A stretch of DNA of 64,000 nt, taken from assembly GCF_014202505.1 (NCBI RefSeq), contig NZ_JACHGW010000001.1, positions 186,001-250,000 on the forward strand. Direction: 5' to 3'. Origin of the DNA: Armatimonas rosea (lineage in GTDB: Bacteria > Armatimonadota > Armatimonadia > Armatimonadales > Armatimonadaceae). The notes beneath the pieces are model-generated. The model was given only the letters and a program-made list of their open reading frames with translations. It was not told the origin of the DNA and did not search any database. Position numbers and translations under genes: made by a program. Shown piece after piece: positions 1 to 9,182 of the stretch (its first letter is position 1; each line of letters begins with the position of its first letter).

Positions 1-9
1 GCCTGGGTT

Positions 10-1062
10 GTGGAGCACGCAAAGAGCGCCGCCGCGAGTGGCTGGCTGATCCGGGGCAAAGAGGGCACGATCCAAGGAACCCACACGTTTACCTACTCCG
101 AGAGCGCGATTCGGACACAGAAGATAGGCCTAGGGGCATTTCTGGGGGTTTTCTCGGCCCTCGCGATAGGCATTATCACTCTCGCCGCTCTAGAGAAGCG
201 CCCCGACCAGATTGGCGCGGCGCGTGCCGCCATGGGCCTTATTGTCAGCATGGTGGCCTTTGGGAGCTTTCAGCTCATCCGAGATACACGTCGCACGATC
301 CACGATATTCGAGAGCGATGGGAACACCAGGAGCGCTTCGAGGCAGATGAGCAGGGATTTACCTTCTGGCGCGATGGTGAGCCGCAGCATATCGCCTGGA
401 GCGAGCTAGAGACCACAAGCACGAAAACACTTCAGGCAAACGGGGCGATTCTCTACCGCGGGACGCTGCAAACCACCAAGGGAGCGATCACGTTTAACAC
501 CGCCCTCACCGACCAGAGCGTGTTTCTGAGCATGATCGCGCTCTATGCTCCGCAAGGGGTGAGACAGCTTCACCGCCCTCGGCCCCATGACGCGCTGGCC
601 TCAACGGAGTGGGATGGGGGGCGCAGGACATTTCACTACCGCACGCGGAGCAACCGGAGCGGGCTGGGAATGCTCTGGACCATTCCCTTGTTTTGTGTGC
701 TAGCGCTGGGAGGAGTTGTGGCCACGTGGGTGCGCTACGGCCTTGATCTTCGCGAGCTGCCTCTCGATGGCCTTGGGATCATTGTTGGGCTGGCACTTGC
801 GGGCGTGGTGGCCTGGGCGTTTCTGCTCTGGCGCTACAAGGCGGCGCGGCTGGTGCTGGATCGGGAGAGCCTGACTTCCTACGGGCTTTGGGGGAAGAAG
901 CAGGTCTTTTTCGAGGAGCTGACCGCTCTCGGGCGCGATGACCTGAGCCTCTATGTGGAGACCCACGACGGCAAGCGACCCATCCGCTGGGGGGCGAACC
1001 TGGCTGGCAACACGGAGCTACTGGAGGAGCTGGAGCGTCGGGCGGGGGTGACCCTGCCCTGA
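10..1062 (+). CDS. Hypothetical membrane protein with two TM pairs
   Basis: Function not recognised. The protein has two hydrophobic pairs, at about residues 39-62 and 72-92 and again at about 218-240 and 250-275. Each pair is followed by a soluble beta-rich stretch, so the protein looks like two copies of a TM-pair plus PH-like domain; that fold is a guess. The GTG at position 10 is the first possible start inside the window, but the frame is open to the edge, so the gene may begin upstream and be partial here. It converges on the AraC gene with only 22 bases between stops and no visible terminator. Confidence 0.6.
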   Translation: MEHAKSAAASGWLIRGKEGTIQGTHTFTYSESAIRTQKIGLGAFLGVFSALAIGIITLAALEKRPDQIGAARAAMGLIVSMVAFGSFQLIRDTRRTIHDIRERWEHQERFEADEQGFTFWRDGEPQHIAWSELETTSTKTLQANGAILYRGTLQTTKGAITFNTALTDQSVFLSMIALYAPQGVRQLHRPRPHDALASTEWDGGRRTFHYRTRSNRSGLGMLWTIPLFCVLALGGVVATWVRYGLDLRELPLDGLGIIVGLALAGVVAWAFLLWRYKAARLVLDRESLTSYGLWGKKQVFFEELTALGRDDLSLYVETHDGKRPIRWGANLAGNTELLEELERRAGVTLP

Positions 1063-1084
1063 CCTAAACGGGCTCCAAGCATGG

Positions 1085-1921
1085 CTAGAGGTTGCGGGGG
1101 AGGCACGACGAGGGCGGCATGCCCATGACACGCTTAAAGGCCGTGGAGAAGGCCAGTGTGTTGTCGTAGCCGACCCGTAGCGAGACTTGTGTCACGCTGT
1201 AGCGCCCTGAGGCCAGGAGAGCGGTGGCGTGCTGCATCCGAAGCCGGGTGACATAGGCCATCGGGCTCATTCCGGTGGAGTCCTGGCAGAGCTTGCGGAG
1301 GCGCTCGCCGCTGAGGCCAAGACGCCCCGCGAGCTCGTCGCGTGTCCACGGGTGCGCCAGATTTGCCTGAACCTCGGCCCAGAGCGGGGATAGGCGGCTG
1401 GTGTTGCGCGCGGTTCCACAGACCAGGCGGCGTACCTCGCAGGCCGTGAGGCGAATCCAGTCGGCAAGCGGCTCGGGCTCGGCGTAGCCCAGGGCCTCGT
1501 GGAGGAGCCCCCCGATGCTATACTGGAGCCCCTGTGCCTCCTGCTCGACCATAGTGGCTACGGGGGAGGGAAAGCGCAGGGCTCCCGCATTGATGTGCAC
1601 CCAGAGCAGGGTCCAGTCCCTCTCTGCAAGCACATGGTAGGCCGAGGGGGTCTCTGCGGGCATGAGGTAGGCCATCCCCGGCTTGAGCTCTCGCCAGGCC
1701 TCTCCCACCCGCACGATCCCACAGCCGGAGAGGGTGACCAGTACCTGGGCAAAGCGAGGACGCAGGCGCACGAACCGGAATCCTTCCCTGGCCTCAGAGC
1801 GGCCTACCATCCCCAATCCGTACTCCGTCAAGAGGGGAAGCTGCTGGGACGTGACCAGAAACTCATTTGTCTGATCGCCGATTTGTTGCGTTTCACGAAG
1901 GGGGAGTTGGGTTTCGCTCAT
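1085..1921 (-). CDS. AraC-family transcriptional regulator
   Basis: Probable ligand-responsive DNA-binding regulator. The N-terminal half reads as an AraC-type cupin sensor. The C-terminal ~90 residues hold two helix-turn-helix units: the first spans WTRDELAGRLGLSGERLRKL, and the second includes SVTQVSLRVGYDNTLAFSTA followed by the family signature FKRVMGMPP. I start at the ATG at 1921 (MSETQLPLRE, 278 aa) rather than a longer frame reaching 1957, because the extra N-terminus lies over an AT-rich, promoter-like stretch. It is divergent from the prepilin at 2077. The target is unknown; sugar-use genes downstream are candidates by family habit only. Confidence 0.88.
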   Translation of the reverse strand: MSETQLPLRETQQIGDQTNEFLVTSQQLPLLTEYGLGMVGRSEAREGFRFVRLRPRFAQVLVTLSGCGIVRVGEAWRELKPGMAYLMPAETPSAYHVLAERDWTLLWVHINAGALRFPSPVATMVEQEAQGLQYSIGGLLHEALGYAEPEPLADWIRLTACEVRRLVCGTARNTSRLSPLWAEVQANLAHPWTRDELAGRLGLSGERLRKLCQDSTGMSPMAYVTRLRMQHATALLASGRYSVTQVSLRVGYDNTLAFSTAFKRVMGMPPSSCLPRNL

Positions 1922-2076
1922 GGCTAAAAAAAAGCTCGGTGTGTATAATTCTACCATTGCACCCGAAGGCAGGGATGTGGTAGATTAAATAAACTAGTTT
2001 TTAAAAAGGGCTGTGAATGCCTTAAGCTGGTTCTTATGCACTGTCATTGTTGAATTTTACAGGGGGGTTTTTCTAA

Positions 2077-3018
2077 ATGAAGATGACTTTGAAGTCAAGC
2101 CGGAAGGCCGGTTTTACGCTTATCGAACTACTCGTGGTGATCGCGATCATCGCGATCTTGGCAGCAATTCTTTTCCCGGTGTTTGCCCAGGCCCGTGAGA
2201 AGGCTCGCTCCATTGCTTGTCTGAGTAACACCAAGCAGCTAGGTCTTGGCCTTCTGATGTACGCGCAGGACTACGACGAAGAGACCCTGCCTGCCCACAT
2301 GAGCTATGCGGACAGTGAGCTTGGCTACGGCACATCGGGTGTCTACAACGGAAACGGCCCTGGTCGAGGCTCTGTGGCGGACTGGAAGCGCTTCTGGCAC
2401 TACATCATCCAGCCCTACCTGAAGAACTACAATATCCTGGTCTGTCCTAGCCTCTCCGCTCCTCAGGGGCCGGACTGGGCCGACGATGCAGAGAACGTCC
2501 GCGGTGGTAAGGGTATCGGCTACGGTATCAACGACCCGATGACCCGCTGGGATGGCTCGGGTTCTAGCTTTGCAGCCTACACCCGCCCTGCCAACACGGT
2601 GATGTTCGCCGATGCAGGTGCGCTGGTGCCCACCGGTCAGCCCGATAGCGCGATGTGGTCTGCCAATGCACAAGCACGTACCAACTTCCGCGCCAACCCG
2701 GACAACTACAAGGGCCCGAACGGCTACGGTGCAGCACCCTGCGCTCGCTTTGAGACCCCCCTGCGCTCCAGCTGGGACGGTGGCGGTGATCCCTTCATGG
2801 CGCCCGTGGCTCGCCACAGTGGGTTCTGTAACGTGGTCTTCTTCGATGGCCATGCCAAGGCGATCAAGCTCAGCCAGTACTGGATCATCCCTGGCAAGAC
2901 CCGTATTGGTGTCAACAAAGCCACTGCGGTCGATACCAAGAACGACTTTGGTGGTCCCAACGATATCTTCGCCGATGACAGTGTCCGCGGTAACGATAAC
3001 CGAGGCTCTGCCTGGTAG
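2077..3018 (+). CDS. DUF1559-type prepilin-like protein
   Basis: A 313-aa pseudopilin-like surface or secretion protein. The N-terminus has the type IV prepilin cleavage signal (basic leader, then [20 protein letters not shown]), which prepilin peptidase would cut before Phe. The hydrophobic helix is followed by [19 protein letters not shown] and MYAQDYDEE, the usual Armatimonadota/Planctomycetes form. Near residues 245-265 there is a His followed by [11 protein letters not shown], the H-x-DG hallmark of DUF1559. A G-rich ribosome binding site (aggggggt) precedes the ATG. The gene stands alone and ends at a strong hairpin terminator. Its role (pilus, secretion or envelope decoration) cannot be read from sequence. 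Confidence 0.9.
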   Translation: MKMTLKSSRKAGFTLIELLVVIAIIAILAAILFPVFAQAREKARSIACLSNTKQLGLGLLMYAQDYDEETLPAHMSYADSELGYGTSGVYNGNGPGRGSVADWKRFWHYIIQPYLKNYNILVCPSLSAPQGPDWADDAENVRGGKGIGYGINDPMTRWDGSGSSFAAYTRPANTVMFADAGALVPTGQPDSAMWSANAQARTNFRANPDNYKGPNGYGAAPCARFETPLRSSWDGGGDPFMAPVARHSGFCNVVFFDGHAKAIKLSQYWIIPGKTRIGVNKATAVDTKNDFGGPNDIFADDSVRGNDNRGSAW

Positions 3019-3035
3019 GTTCGCCTGAGAGATTG

Positions 3036-3066
3036 CAACGCCGGGAGAGTCCTTCTCCCGGCGTTG
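3036..3066 (+). terminator. Rho-independent terminator after the prepilin
   Basis: A perfect 13-bp GC-rich stem (3036-3048 with 3054-3066) with a 5-nt loop, 18 bases after the prepilin stop. It is followed by a weak T-rich stretch (TTGGCTCTTT). It separates the prepilin from the TPR gene that starts 17 bases later. Confidence 0.8.
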
Positions 3067-3082
3067 TTGGCTCTTTAAGCTA

Positions 3083-5029
3083 ATGGATATCGTCTCGTCC
3101 GGTTCTAGCACGACACCCCCGAAACGTCGTAACGCACTCCTTCCTCTCCTCTGTCTCTTTTTGGGACTTGCACTCGGCGCGCTTGCTCTTACCCGCTGGA
3201 TGGCGCGCAAGCCCCCCGTTCCTCCTAGCTCTGCCAGTGTGGATGTTAAGCAGCGCTACTGGCAAGACCGCATCAAGAAAGATGTCTCCGATAAAGAGGC
3301 CTACCTACAGCTGGGCATTCTTGAGGAACGGACAGGGTTCTACTTCTCCGCACGGCGGCACCTGAATGCGGCGCGCTCCCTGGGCGTGCCCGATACGCTT
3401 GTTTGTGGTCCGCTGGGGCGCGCCCTCATGCACCTGGCTGAGTCCGAGCGTGCGCTCGTCGAGCTAGAGAAGGCCGTGGCGCTCCTGCCCGGAAAGTGGG
3501 AGCCGGTCGCCAACCTGGCAGGCTACCACATCAATAACAACCACTCCAAGAAGGCCAACGAGGTCCTGCTGCGCTTCTGGGAGGGGGTCGATAAAAAATC
3601 TCTCACTCCACAAGAGCTGGAGCGCTTAAGCCTGGCGTTCTCGGAGTCTGGCAACAATAAGTCCGCGTTCGAGGTCGCCAAGCTGCTAGTCGAGAGTGCT
3701 CCCGACCGAACCGGGGGCCAGATCCTGGCGGCGCGTAGTGCGCTCAGTGCGGGAGAGATCCCACTGGCAAAGGGCTATGCGGAGGCAGCGCTCAAGGCAA
3801 CCCCCGACGAGTCCGCTGCGCTGTACTTCTATGGCCTGATCCTGAGCAAGCTCAAGGACTACGACGGTGCCCTGAAGGTCTGGCAGAAGGCAAACCAGCT
3901 CAACCCCAGCGCCCCCGATATCTACGAGCAGATCGGCCTTGAGTATGGCCGTCGTGGCGACTTCAAGCGGGCGGTTGTAGCACTGGAGCAGCTCGCCCTC
4001 GCCAACCCGGACACCAACCGGGCCATTCAGGTCATGCAGGCCTACCAGAAGCTCAAAGATACCGACAATGCAAACTACTGGGAAGCAGTCGCCGCCGGCC
4101 TGATGCACGACTATACCCACGCTCTGGCGACTGCCCAGAAGGTCGTGGCCTCTTCCGATCCTGTTAAGAAGCGCCGGGGACAGACCGCCCTCGCGGAGGC
4201 CTACCTGGGGCTAGGGAAGAAACAAGAGTACTTCAACACGATCTTTGAGGCCACCAAGCAGGAGACAGTCGATGACCTCGTGCTGCGTGCCCGTGCCTAC
4301 GAGGTGATGGACAAGTACCCGGAGCGCCTGGCCTGCCTCGATAAGATCATCAAGCTCGATCCCAAGCAAGAGGCCAATGTCCGCTACCAGCGCTCCCTGA
4401 TCCTGGAGAAGATTGGGAGCCGCGATGAGGCCGAGGCCGAGCTGGAGAAGGCGCTTAAGGTCGAGCCGGAGAACCCCACCTACGCCAAGGACCTGGCCAG
4501 CCTCTACTTCGCCCGCAGTAGTGTGGGGGGACGCTTAGAGAAAGCGACAGCGCTCTACGAGCAGGCAGTTGCCAAGCTTCCCGACCAAGAGGATATCTGG
4601 CTCGCGCTCGGCCAGTGCTACGCCGCTAAGAACCTGCTCGGGAAGGCGGCCCGCTGCATCGAGCACGCTATCGACCTGGAGTCTGGCAATGGTCCCGCCT
4701 ATCTTCAGCTTGGGCAGGTCTACGCGCGTGCGGGGAATGCCTCAGGGAGCCAGGAGATGCTCAAGCTCTACCAGAAGTATGTCGCCTTTGAGCAAAAGCG
4801 CCAGACCCTCCAGACCCGTGCCCGCCGCGCCGATGCCACCGCCGCTCAGATCACGGAGTACGCGGACTTGCTCCTCAACATGGGAGCCACCAGCGATGCC
4901 TTGACCCAGTATGAGAAGGCCTACGGGCTCAACGTGAAGGACGCTCAGCTCCGGAATATCCTCCGCCTTCTCTACCGTCGCCTAGGGATGACACAGAAGC
5001 TGGAGAGCCTTGAGGGGCTGGCCCCATGA
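3083..5029 (+). CDS. Membrane-anchored TPR protein
   Basis: A 648-aa protein with an N-terminal membrane segment (about residues 19-40, LLPLLCLFLGLALGALAL) followed by tetratricopeptide-like helical repeats to the end. Typical repeat cores are ALYFYGLILSKLKDYDGALK, DIYEQIGLEYGRRGDFKRAV and IWLALGQCYAAKNLLGKAAR. It is probably an anchored protein-interaction scaffold facing the periplasm. Its stop overlaps the start of the FG-GAP lipoprotein gene by ATGA. TPR proteins paired with CRTAC1-like FG-GAP proteins are also common in Planctomycetes and Acidobacteria. Their shared job is not established. Confidence 0.85.
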   Translation: MDIVSSGSSTTPPKRRNALLPLLCLFLGLALGALALTRWMARKPPVPPSSASVDVKQRYWQDRIKKDVSDKEAYLQLGILEERTGFYFSARRHLNAARSLGVPDTLVCGPLGRALMHLAESERALVELEKAVALLPGKWEPVANLAGYHINNNHSKKANEVLLRFWEGVDKKSLTPQELERLSLAFSESGNNKSAFEVAKLLVESAPDRTGGQILAARSALSAGEIPLAKGYAEAALKATPDESAALYFYGLILSKLKDYDGALKVWQKANQLNPSAPDIYEQIGLEYGRRGDFKRAVVALEQLALANPDTNRAIQVMQAYQKLKDTDNANYWEAVAAGLMHDYTHALATAQKVVASSDPVKKRRGQTALAEAYLGLGKKQEYFNTIFEATKQETVDDLVLRARAYEVMDKYPERLACLDKIIKLDPKQEANVRYQRSLILEKIGSRDEAEAELEKALKVEPENPTYAKDLASLYFARSSVGGRLEKATALYEQAVAKLPDQEDIWLALGQCYAAKNLLGKAARCIEHAIDLESGNGPAYLQLGQVYARAGNASGSQEMLKLYQKYVAFEQKRQTLQTRARRADATAAQITEYADLLLNMGATSDALTQYEKAYGLNVKDAQLRNILRLLYRRLGMTQKLESLEGLAP

Positions 5030-6735
5030 GACAGGTCCTCCTGCTCTCTCTTCTCGCCCTCTCTCTCCTTGGCTGCCAGGCGGGCAAGAAGAGTGCCTCG
5101 CCCGAACCCAAAGCCCTCAGGCCGATTACCTTCACCGATATCGCCAAGGATGCGGGAGTGGACTTTCAGCATGTTAACGGGGGGCGCGGGCGCAAGCTCA
5201 TGCCCGAGACGGTCGGCTCCGGGCTGGCGTTTTTTGACTACGACAACGACGGTAAGCTGGACCTGCTGGTCATGAACAGCACGACCTGGCCCGGCGACCC
5301 TAACCCCATCAAGACCACCCCGAAGCTCTACCATAACCTCGGTGGGGGCAAGTTTGAGGATGTCACGGAGAAGCTGGGGCTGGCCATAACGATGTACGGC
5401 ATGGGAGTGGGGGTCGGCGACTACGACAACGATGGTTTTGAGGATCTCTACCTCACTGCGGTCGGGCCCAACCATCTCTTTCACAACGAGGGGGGTAAGG
5501 GCTTTCGCGATGTCACCGCGGAGAGCGGGACGGTCGGGGTGCCGCTGCCTGGGACCAAGCTGGAGCACAAGTGGAGCAGCAGTAGCGCCTGGCTGGACTA
5601 CGACAACGATGGCAAGCTGGACTTGTTTGTCTGTCAGTACGTGAAGTGGTCCCCCGAGGTCGACCCCTACTGTGGCAAGAACGGCATCCGCGGCTACTGT
5701 CCTCCGGGGAACTTCGAAGGAGCGCGCTGCACCCTCTTCCACAACGAGGGCAGTGGCAAGTTCCGCGATGTCAGTAAAGAGACCGGGATCTTGGATGGTG
5801 CGCTTGGGAAGTCCTTTGGGATCGCCGTGGCCGACTACAACGGCGATGGCTGGCTGGATATCGCGGTCGCCAACGATACCTGGGCGAACTTTCTCTTCAT
5901 GAGCGAGGGAGGCAAGCACTTCACCGACAAGGGAGTCGAGAGCGGGATCGCCTTCTCCATGAGCGGAAAAGCCAAGGCGGGCATGGGGATCGATGTCGCA
6001 GACTTTCGCAACAATGGCAAGCTCGGGCTGGTGATCGGTAACTTCGCGGAGGAGGGCCTCTCGCTCTTTGAGCCCATGGAAGGCACCAACAGTATGTTTG
6101 AGGAGAAGGGCCAGAGCCGGGGAGTTGTGGCTGCCAGCCTCTCAAATGTCACCTTTGCCACTTTCTTCTTTGACTACAACCTCGACGGCTGGCAAGATAT
6201 CTTTGCGACAAATGGGCATGTAGACGACATTGTCAATACCTACAAGACAAACCTAACCTTTAAGCAAGAGCCCTTGCTCTTTGAAAATAAAGGCGGCGAA
6301 AAATTTGTGGATGAAACCCACAATGTAGGAATTAACTATAAGATAGTGGGACGTGGTGCTGCCTACGGGGATATCGACAACGATGGCGACCTCGATATTG
6401 GGGTAGTCGATAACAATGGGAAGTTTCTTCTCTTGCGTAACGAGGGGGGAAACCAGAACCACTGGGTTCGGCTCAAGCTGGTCGGGACAAAGTCAAACCG
6501 TGATGCGATTGGGGCACTGGTGACCGTGACGACAGGGAACTTGAAGCAGCGACGCTATGTGCGCAGTGGGGGGAGCTTTCTCTCCGAGAGCGAGCGTGCC
6601 CCAACATTTGGGTTGGGAGCCGCCACGACTGTCGACTCCGTCGAGATCCGCTGGCCCTCCGGGGCTGTGGAGAAGCTGGGGGGCGTGGCAGTGGATACCG
6701 TAACAACAGTGACAGAAGGAAAAGGGATTGGATAG
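5026..6735 (+). CDS. CRTAC1-like FG-GAP/VCBS repeat lipoprotein
   Basis: A 569-aa exported beta-propeller lipoprotein. The signal peptide ends in a lipobox, LSLLGC with Cys17. At least six calcium-loop repeats follow, of the form D-x-D-N-D-G-x-x-D: FFDYDNDGKLDLLVMN, VGDYDNDGFEDLYLT, WLDYDNDGKLDLFVC, VADYNGDGWLDIAVA, FFDYNLDGWQDIFAT and YGDIDNDGDLDIGVV. The C-terminal ~80 residues are an ASPIC/UnbV domain (GALVTVTTG, RSGGSFLSES). It is translationally coupled to the TPR gene. The family is thought to bind calcium and to act in surface or protein interactions; no enzymatic site is evident. Confidence 0.92.
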   Translation: MRQVLLLSLLALSLLGCQAGKKSASPEPKALRPITFTDIAKDAGVDFQHVNGGRGRKLMPETVGSGLAFFDYDNDGKLDLLVMNSTTWPGDPNPIKTTPKLYHNLGGGKFEDVTEKLGLAITMYGMGVGVGDYDNDGFEDLYLTAVGPNHLFHNEGGKGFRDVTAESGTVGVPLPGTKLEHKWSSSSAWLDYDNDGKLDLFVCQYVKWSPEVDPYCGKNGIRGYCPPGNFEGARCTLFHNEGSGKFRDVSKETGILDGALGKSFGIAVADYNGDGWLDIAVANDTWANFLFMSEGGKHFTDKGVESGIAFSMSGKAKAGMGIDVADFRNNGKLGLVIGNFAEEGLSLFEPMEGTNSMFEEKGQSRGVVAASLSNVTFATFFFDYNLDGWQDIFATNGHVDDIVNTYKTNLTFKQEPLLFENKGGEKFVDETHNVGINYKIVGRGAAYGDIDNDGDLDIGVVDNNGKFLLLRNEGGNQNHWVRLKLVGTKSNRDAIGALVTVTTGNLKQRRYVRSGGSFLSESERAPTFGLGAATTVDSVEIRWPSGAVEKLGGVAVDTVTTVTEGKGIG

Positions 6736-6738
6736 ACT

Positions 6739-7044
6739 ATGAAGCAATCAATACCAGTGGGTGTAATTATCGGAGCAGTCGTCGCAGTGCTGCTTCTTAT
6801 CGGGTTTTTCGTCTATAAGATGGTTGCCGGCGACGATGGCCATGGGACGATCGATCCTAAGATCTCGCAGCAGTATATGCAGCGGAGTGCCGCGGGCTAT
6901 GGCCAGGCACCCGCAGGGACGCAGCGCCCCACAGGGCCTGGACCAGGACAGCCCGGCTACGGCGGGGGGCGTCCCATGGGCTACGGTGGTGGTCAGCAAG
7001 GCTACGGCGGGGGACAGCAGCAGGGTGGCTACGGCCGACGCTAA
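6739..7044 (+). CDS. Small membrane protein with Gly/Tyr/Gln-rich tail
   Basis: A 101-aa protein. Residues 6-27 form one hydrophobic helix (PVGVIIGAVVAVLLLIGFFV). The rest is low-complexity, rich in Gly, Pro, Gln and Tyr, with repeats such as GYGGGQQ. Such tails are usually disordered and adhesive or phase-separating. The gene begins 4 bases after the FG-GAP lipoprotein stop and precedes the sugar-binding protein gene by 9 bases, so it probably belongs to the same transcript. I do not recognise a family. Confidence 0.72.
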   Translation: MKQSIPVGVIIGAVVAVLLLIGFFVYKMVAGDDGHGTIDPKISQQYMQRSAAGYGQAPAGTQRPTGPGPGQPGYGGGRPMGYGGGQQGYGGGQQQGGYGRR

Positions 7045-7053
7045 GCGTACTAC

Positions 7054-8292
7054 ATGCTAACACGACGGCATTTTCTCGGTGCGCTCGGGCTTGCCTCGCT
7101 CACGGGCTGTGGGCGGGGCAGCACACGCACCACCGTGCGCTTCTGGAACGGCTTTACCGGCCCCGACGGACGCACGATGCTTCGGCTTGTCCGGCGCTTT
7201 AACGAGGAGAACCCGGATATCACGGTCCTCATGCAGCGGATGGACTGGGGCACCTACTACAACAAGCTCTTCGTCGGGGGGCTGGGGGGGCGCGCACCGG
7301 AGGTCTTTGTCCTCCATACCCGCGCTCTGCTCCGCTTCGCCCGCGCAGGCTTTGCCGAGCCCCTCGATCCGCTCCTGGGCGACTTTCCCGCCGCAACAAA
7401 CGACCTCGATCCCAATGTCTGGGAGGCGGCGAAGGTCCAGGGAAACCACTACGGCCTCCCGCTCGATGTGCATGCGATGGGCATGTACTACAACAAAAAA
7501 CTCTTCTCCGAGGCGGGCCTCGATCCCACCAAGCCGCCCACAAACCGCGCCGAGTTTATCGAGGCGATGCGCCGCATCAAGAAGCCCGGCAAGAACGGCG
7601 AGCCCGACCAGTGGGGCTATGTCTTCACCAACTTTGAGACCTGTACCTATACTTTTCTGAAACAGTTTGGCGGCTCCCCGTTTACCCCGGACTACTCCCG
7701 CTGCACCCTGGCGAGCCCGGAGAATATCGCAGCGCTGACGTTCTGCCGCAGCCTCATCAAAGACGGCCTCGTGCCCTCGCCGGAGAATATCGACTCGTGG
7801 ATCGGGTTTCGGCAGGGACGGATCGGGATGGTCTTTGAGGGAATCTACATGCTCGCCGACCTCCAGAAGCAAAAAGACCTGGACTTTGCCGGTGCGCCCG
7901 TGCCGCAGGTGACCGACCACAAAGCGGTCTGGGCCGACTCCCACAACCTCTGCCTCAAGGCGGGGCTCCCCGCCGACAAGCAGCGCGCGGCCTGGAAGTT
8001 CATGCGCTTTCTCTCGGACAATAGTGTCGACTGGGCCGACGGGGGCCAGATCCCGACCCGCCCGAGCCTGCGTGCCACGGCGCGCTTCAAGGCCATGTCC
8101 GTGCAGAGTGCCTTCGCCGAGCAGGTGCCCTATGTCCAGTACCAGCCGCGCCTGCCCTTTATCTTTGAGTACCAGACCGAGTACAACCTCGCGGTGGAGA
8201 AGATCCTGCGCGGCAAGGCCAGCCCTGAGGAGGCCCTCACCGCCGCAGAGAAACGGGTCAATGAGATCATCAAACGGGAGGCCACCCCATGA
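7054..8292 (+). CDS. Sugar ABC transporter substrate-binding lipoprotein
   Basis: A 412-aa family 1 extracellular solute-binding protein for a carbohydrate importer. The N-terminus combines a twin-arginine-like RRHFLG with a lipobox ending LTGC (Cys19). The mature domain has the typical VRFWNGFTG opening, EVFVLHTRALLRFA and GLPLDVHAMGMYYNKKLFSEAGLDP. The stop overlaps the first permease start by ATGA. With the GH43 arabinanase at the end of the cluster, the ligand may be an arabino-oligosaccharide; that is inference. No ATPase gene is present, so a shared MsmK/MalK-type subunit encoded elsewhere is likely. Confidence 0.92.
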   Translation: MLTRRHFLGALGLASLTGCGRGSTRTTVRFWNGFTGPDGRTMLRLVRRFNEENPDITVLMQRMDWGTYYNKLFVGGLGGRAPEVFVLHTRALLRFARAGFAEPLDPLLGDFPAATNDLDPNVWEAAKVQGNHYGLPLDVHAMGMYYNKKLFSEAGLDPTKPPTNRAEFIEAMRRIKKPGKNGEPDQWGYVFTNFETCTYTFLKQFGGSPFTPDYSRCTLASPENIAALTFCRSLIKDGLVPSPENIDSWIGFRQGRIGMVFEGIYMLADLQKQKDLDFAGAPVPQVTDHKAVWADSHNLCLKAGLPADKQRAAWKFMRFLSDNSVDWADGGQIPTRPSLRATARFKAMSVQSAFAEQVPYVQYQPRLPFIFEYQTEYNLAVEKILRGKASPEEALTAAEKRVNEIIKREATP

Positions 8293-9182
8293 TCGATAAA
8301 TCCCCCCGCCGGGTGGGGACTAGGGGGGCAGCGTCCGGCTGGCTCTTTGCCGCGCCACACCTGGCTCTCTTTGCCGCCTTTGTTCTGGGGCCACTGCTCT
8401 TTGGTCTGGGGCTGAGCCTCTTTCGCTGGGATATCCTCACCACACGTCCCGCGCAGTTTGTCGGGGCGGCCAACTACCAGGAGGCGCTCAAGGACGAGTA
8501 TGTTACCAAGGCGCTCTGGGCGACCGTGCGCTTTGTGCTGATGGCAGTGCCCTCCACGATCTTTCTGGCGCTCTTGCTGGCCGTGGGGCTCTCCCAGGTC
8601 TCGGAGCGGCGGCGGGCGTTCTGGCGGGCGCTGTGCTACCTGCCGCACCTGCTGACCGTCAGCGTGGTCGGGCTCCTCTGGCGCTGGTTCTACAACACGG
8701 AGTTTGGCCTCTTTAACGCCTACCTGGTGCCGCTGGGGCTCCCCAAGATCGCCTGGCTCTCCGATGTCAACTGGGCCATGCCCGCGATCGTGATCATGAC
8801 CCTGTGGTGGACCCTGGGCGGCCCGATGCTGGTCTTCCTCGCGGCGATCCAGAACATCCCCACCTCCTACAACGAGGCCGCCGCGATAGATGGTGCCACC
8901 GAGCCGCAGATCTTCTGGCGCGTGACCCTCCCGCTGCTGCGGCCCGTGCTGCTCTTCTCCATGGTGATGAATGTCGTGGGCTCGTTCCAGGTCTTTGGGC
9001 AGGTCTTTATGATCACCCGCGGTGGCCCGGAGCTCTCGACCCGCACCCTGGTGCAGTATATCTACGACACGGCCTTCAATAACTACCGCATGGGCTACGC
9101 CGCCGCGATCTCCTGGCTACTCTTCTTGGTGATCGCCGTGTTCTCCATCCTTCAGTTCCGGCTGATGCGGGAGAAGAAGTAG
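8289..9182 (+). CDS. Sugar ABC transporter permease, MalF/UgpA-like
   Basis: A 297-aa inner-membrane subunit with about six transmembrane helices. The EAA loop that docks the ATPase is EAAAIDGATEPQIFWRVTLP, near residues 197-216. It overlaps the binding-protein gene by 4 bases and abuts the GNAT gene. The N-terminal cytoplasmic stretch (residues 5-16) is encoded by a C/G-run palindrome (8301-8330) that resembles the insertion in the signal peptide of the gene at 63278. That stretch may be a repeat inserted in frame rather than native permease sequence. Confidence 0.93.
   Translation: MIDKSPRRVGTRGAASGWLFAAPHLALFAAFVLGPLLFGLGLSLFRWDILTTRPAQFVGAANYQEALKDEYVTKALWATVRFVLMAVPSTIFLALLLAVGLSQVSERRRAFWRALCYLPHLLTVSVVGLLWRWFYNTEFGLFNAYLVPLGLPKIAWLSDVNWAMPAIVIMTLWWTLGGPMLVFLAAIQNIPTSYNEAAAIDGATEPQIFWRVTLPLLRPVLLFSMVMNVVGSFQVFGQVFMITRGGPELSTRTLVQYIYDTAFNNYRMGYAAAISWLLFLVIAVFSILQFRLMREKK
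8301..8330. repeat. Candidate in-frame palindromic element in a permease gene
   Basis: A C-run/G-run sequence (CCCCCCGCC...CTAGGGGGG) closely resembling the right half of the element at 63341-63366. It encodes residues 5-14 of the MalF-like permease. Confidence 0.5.
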
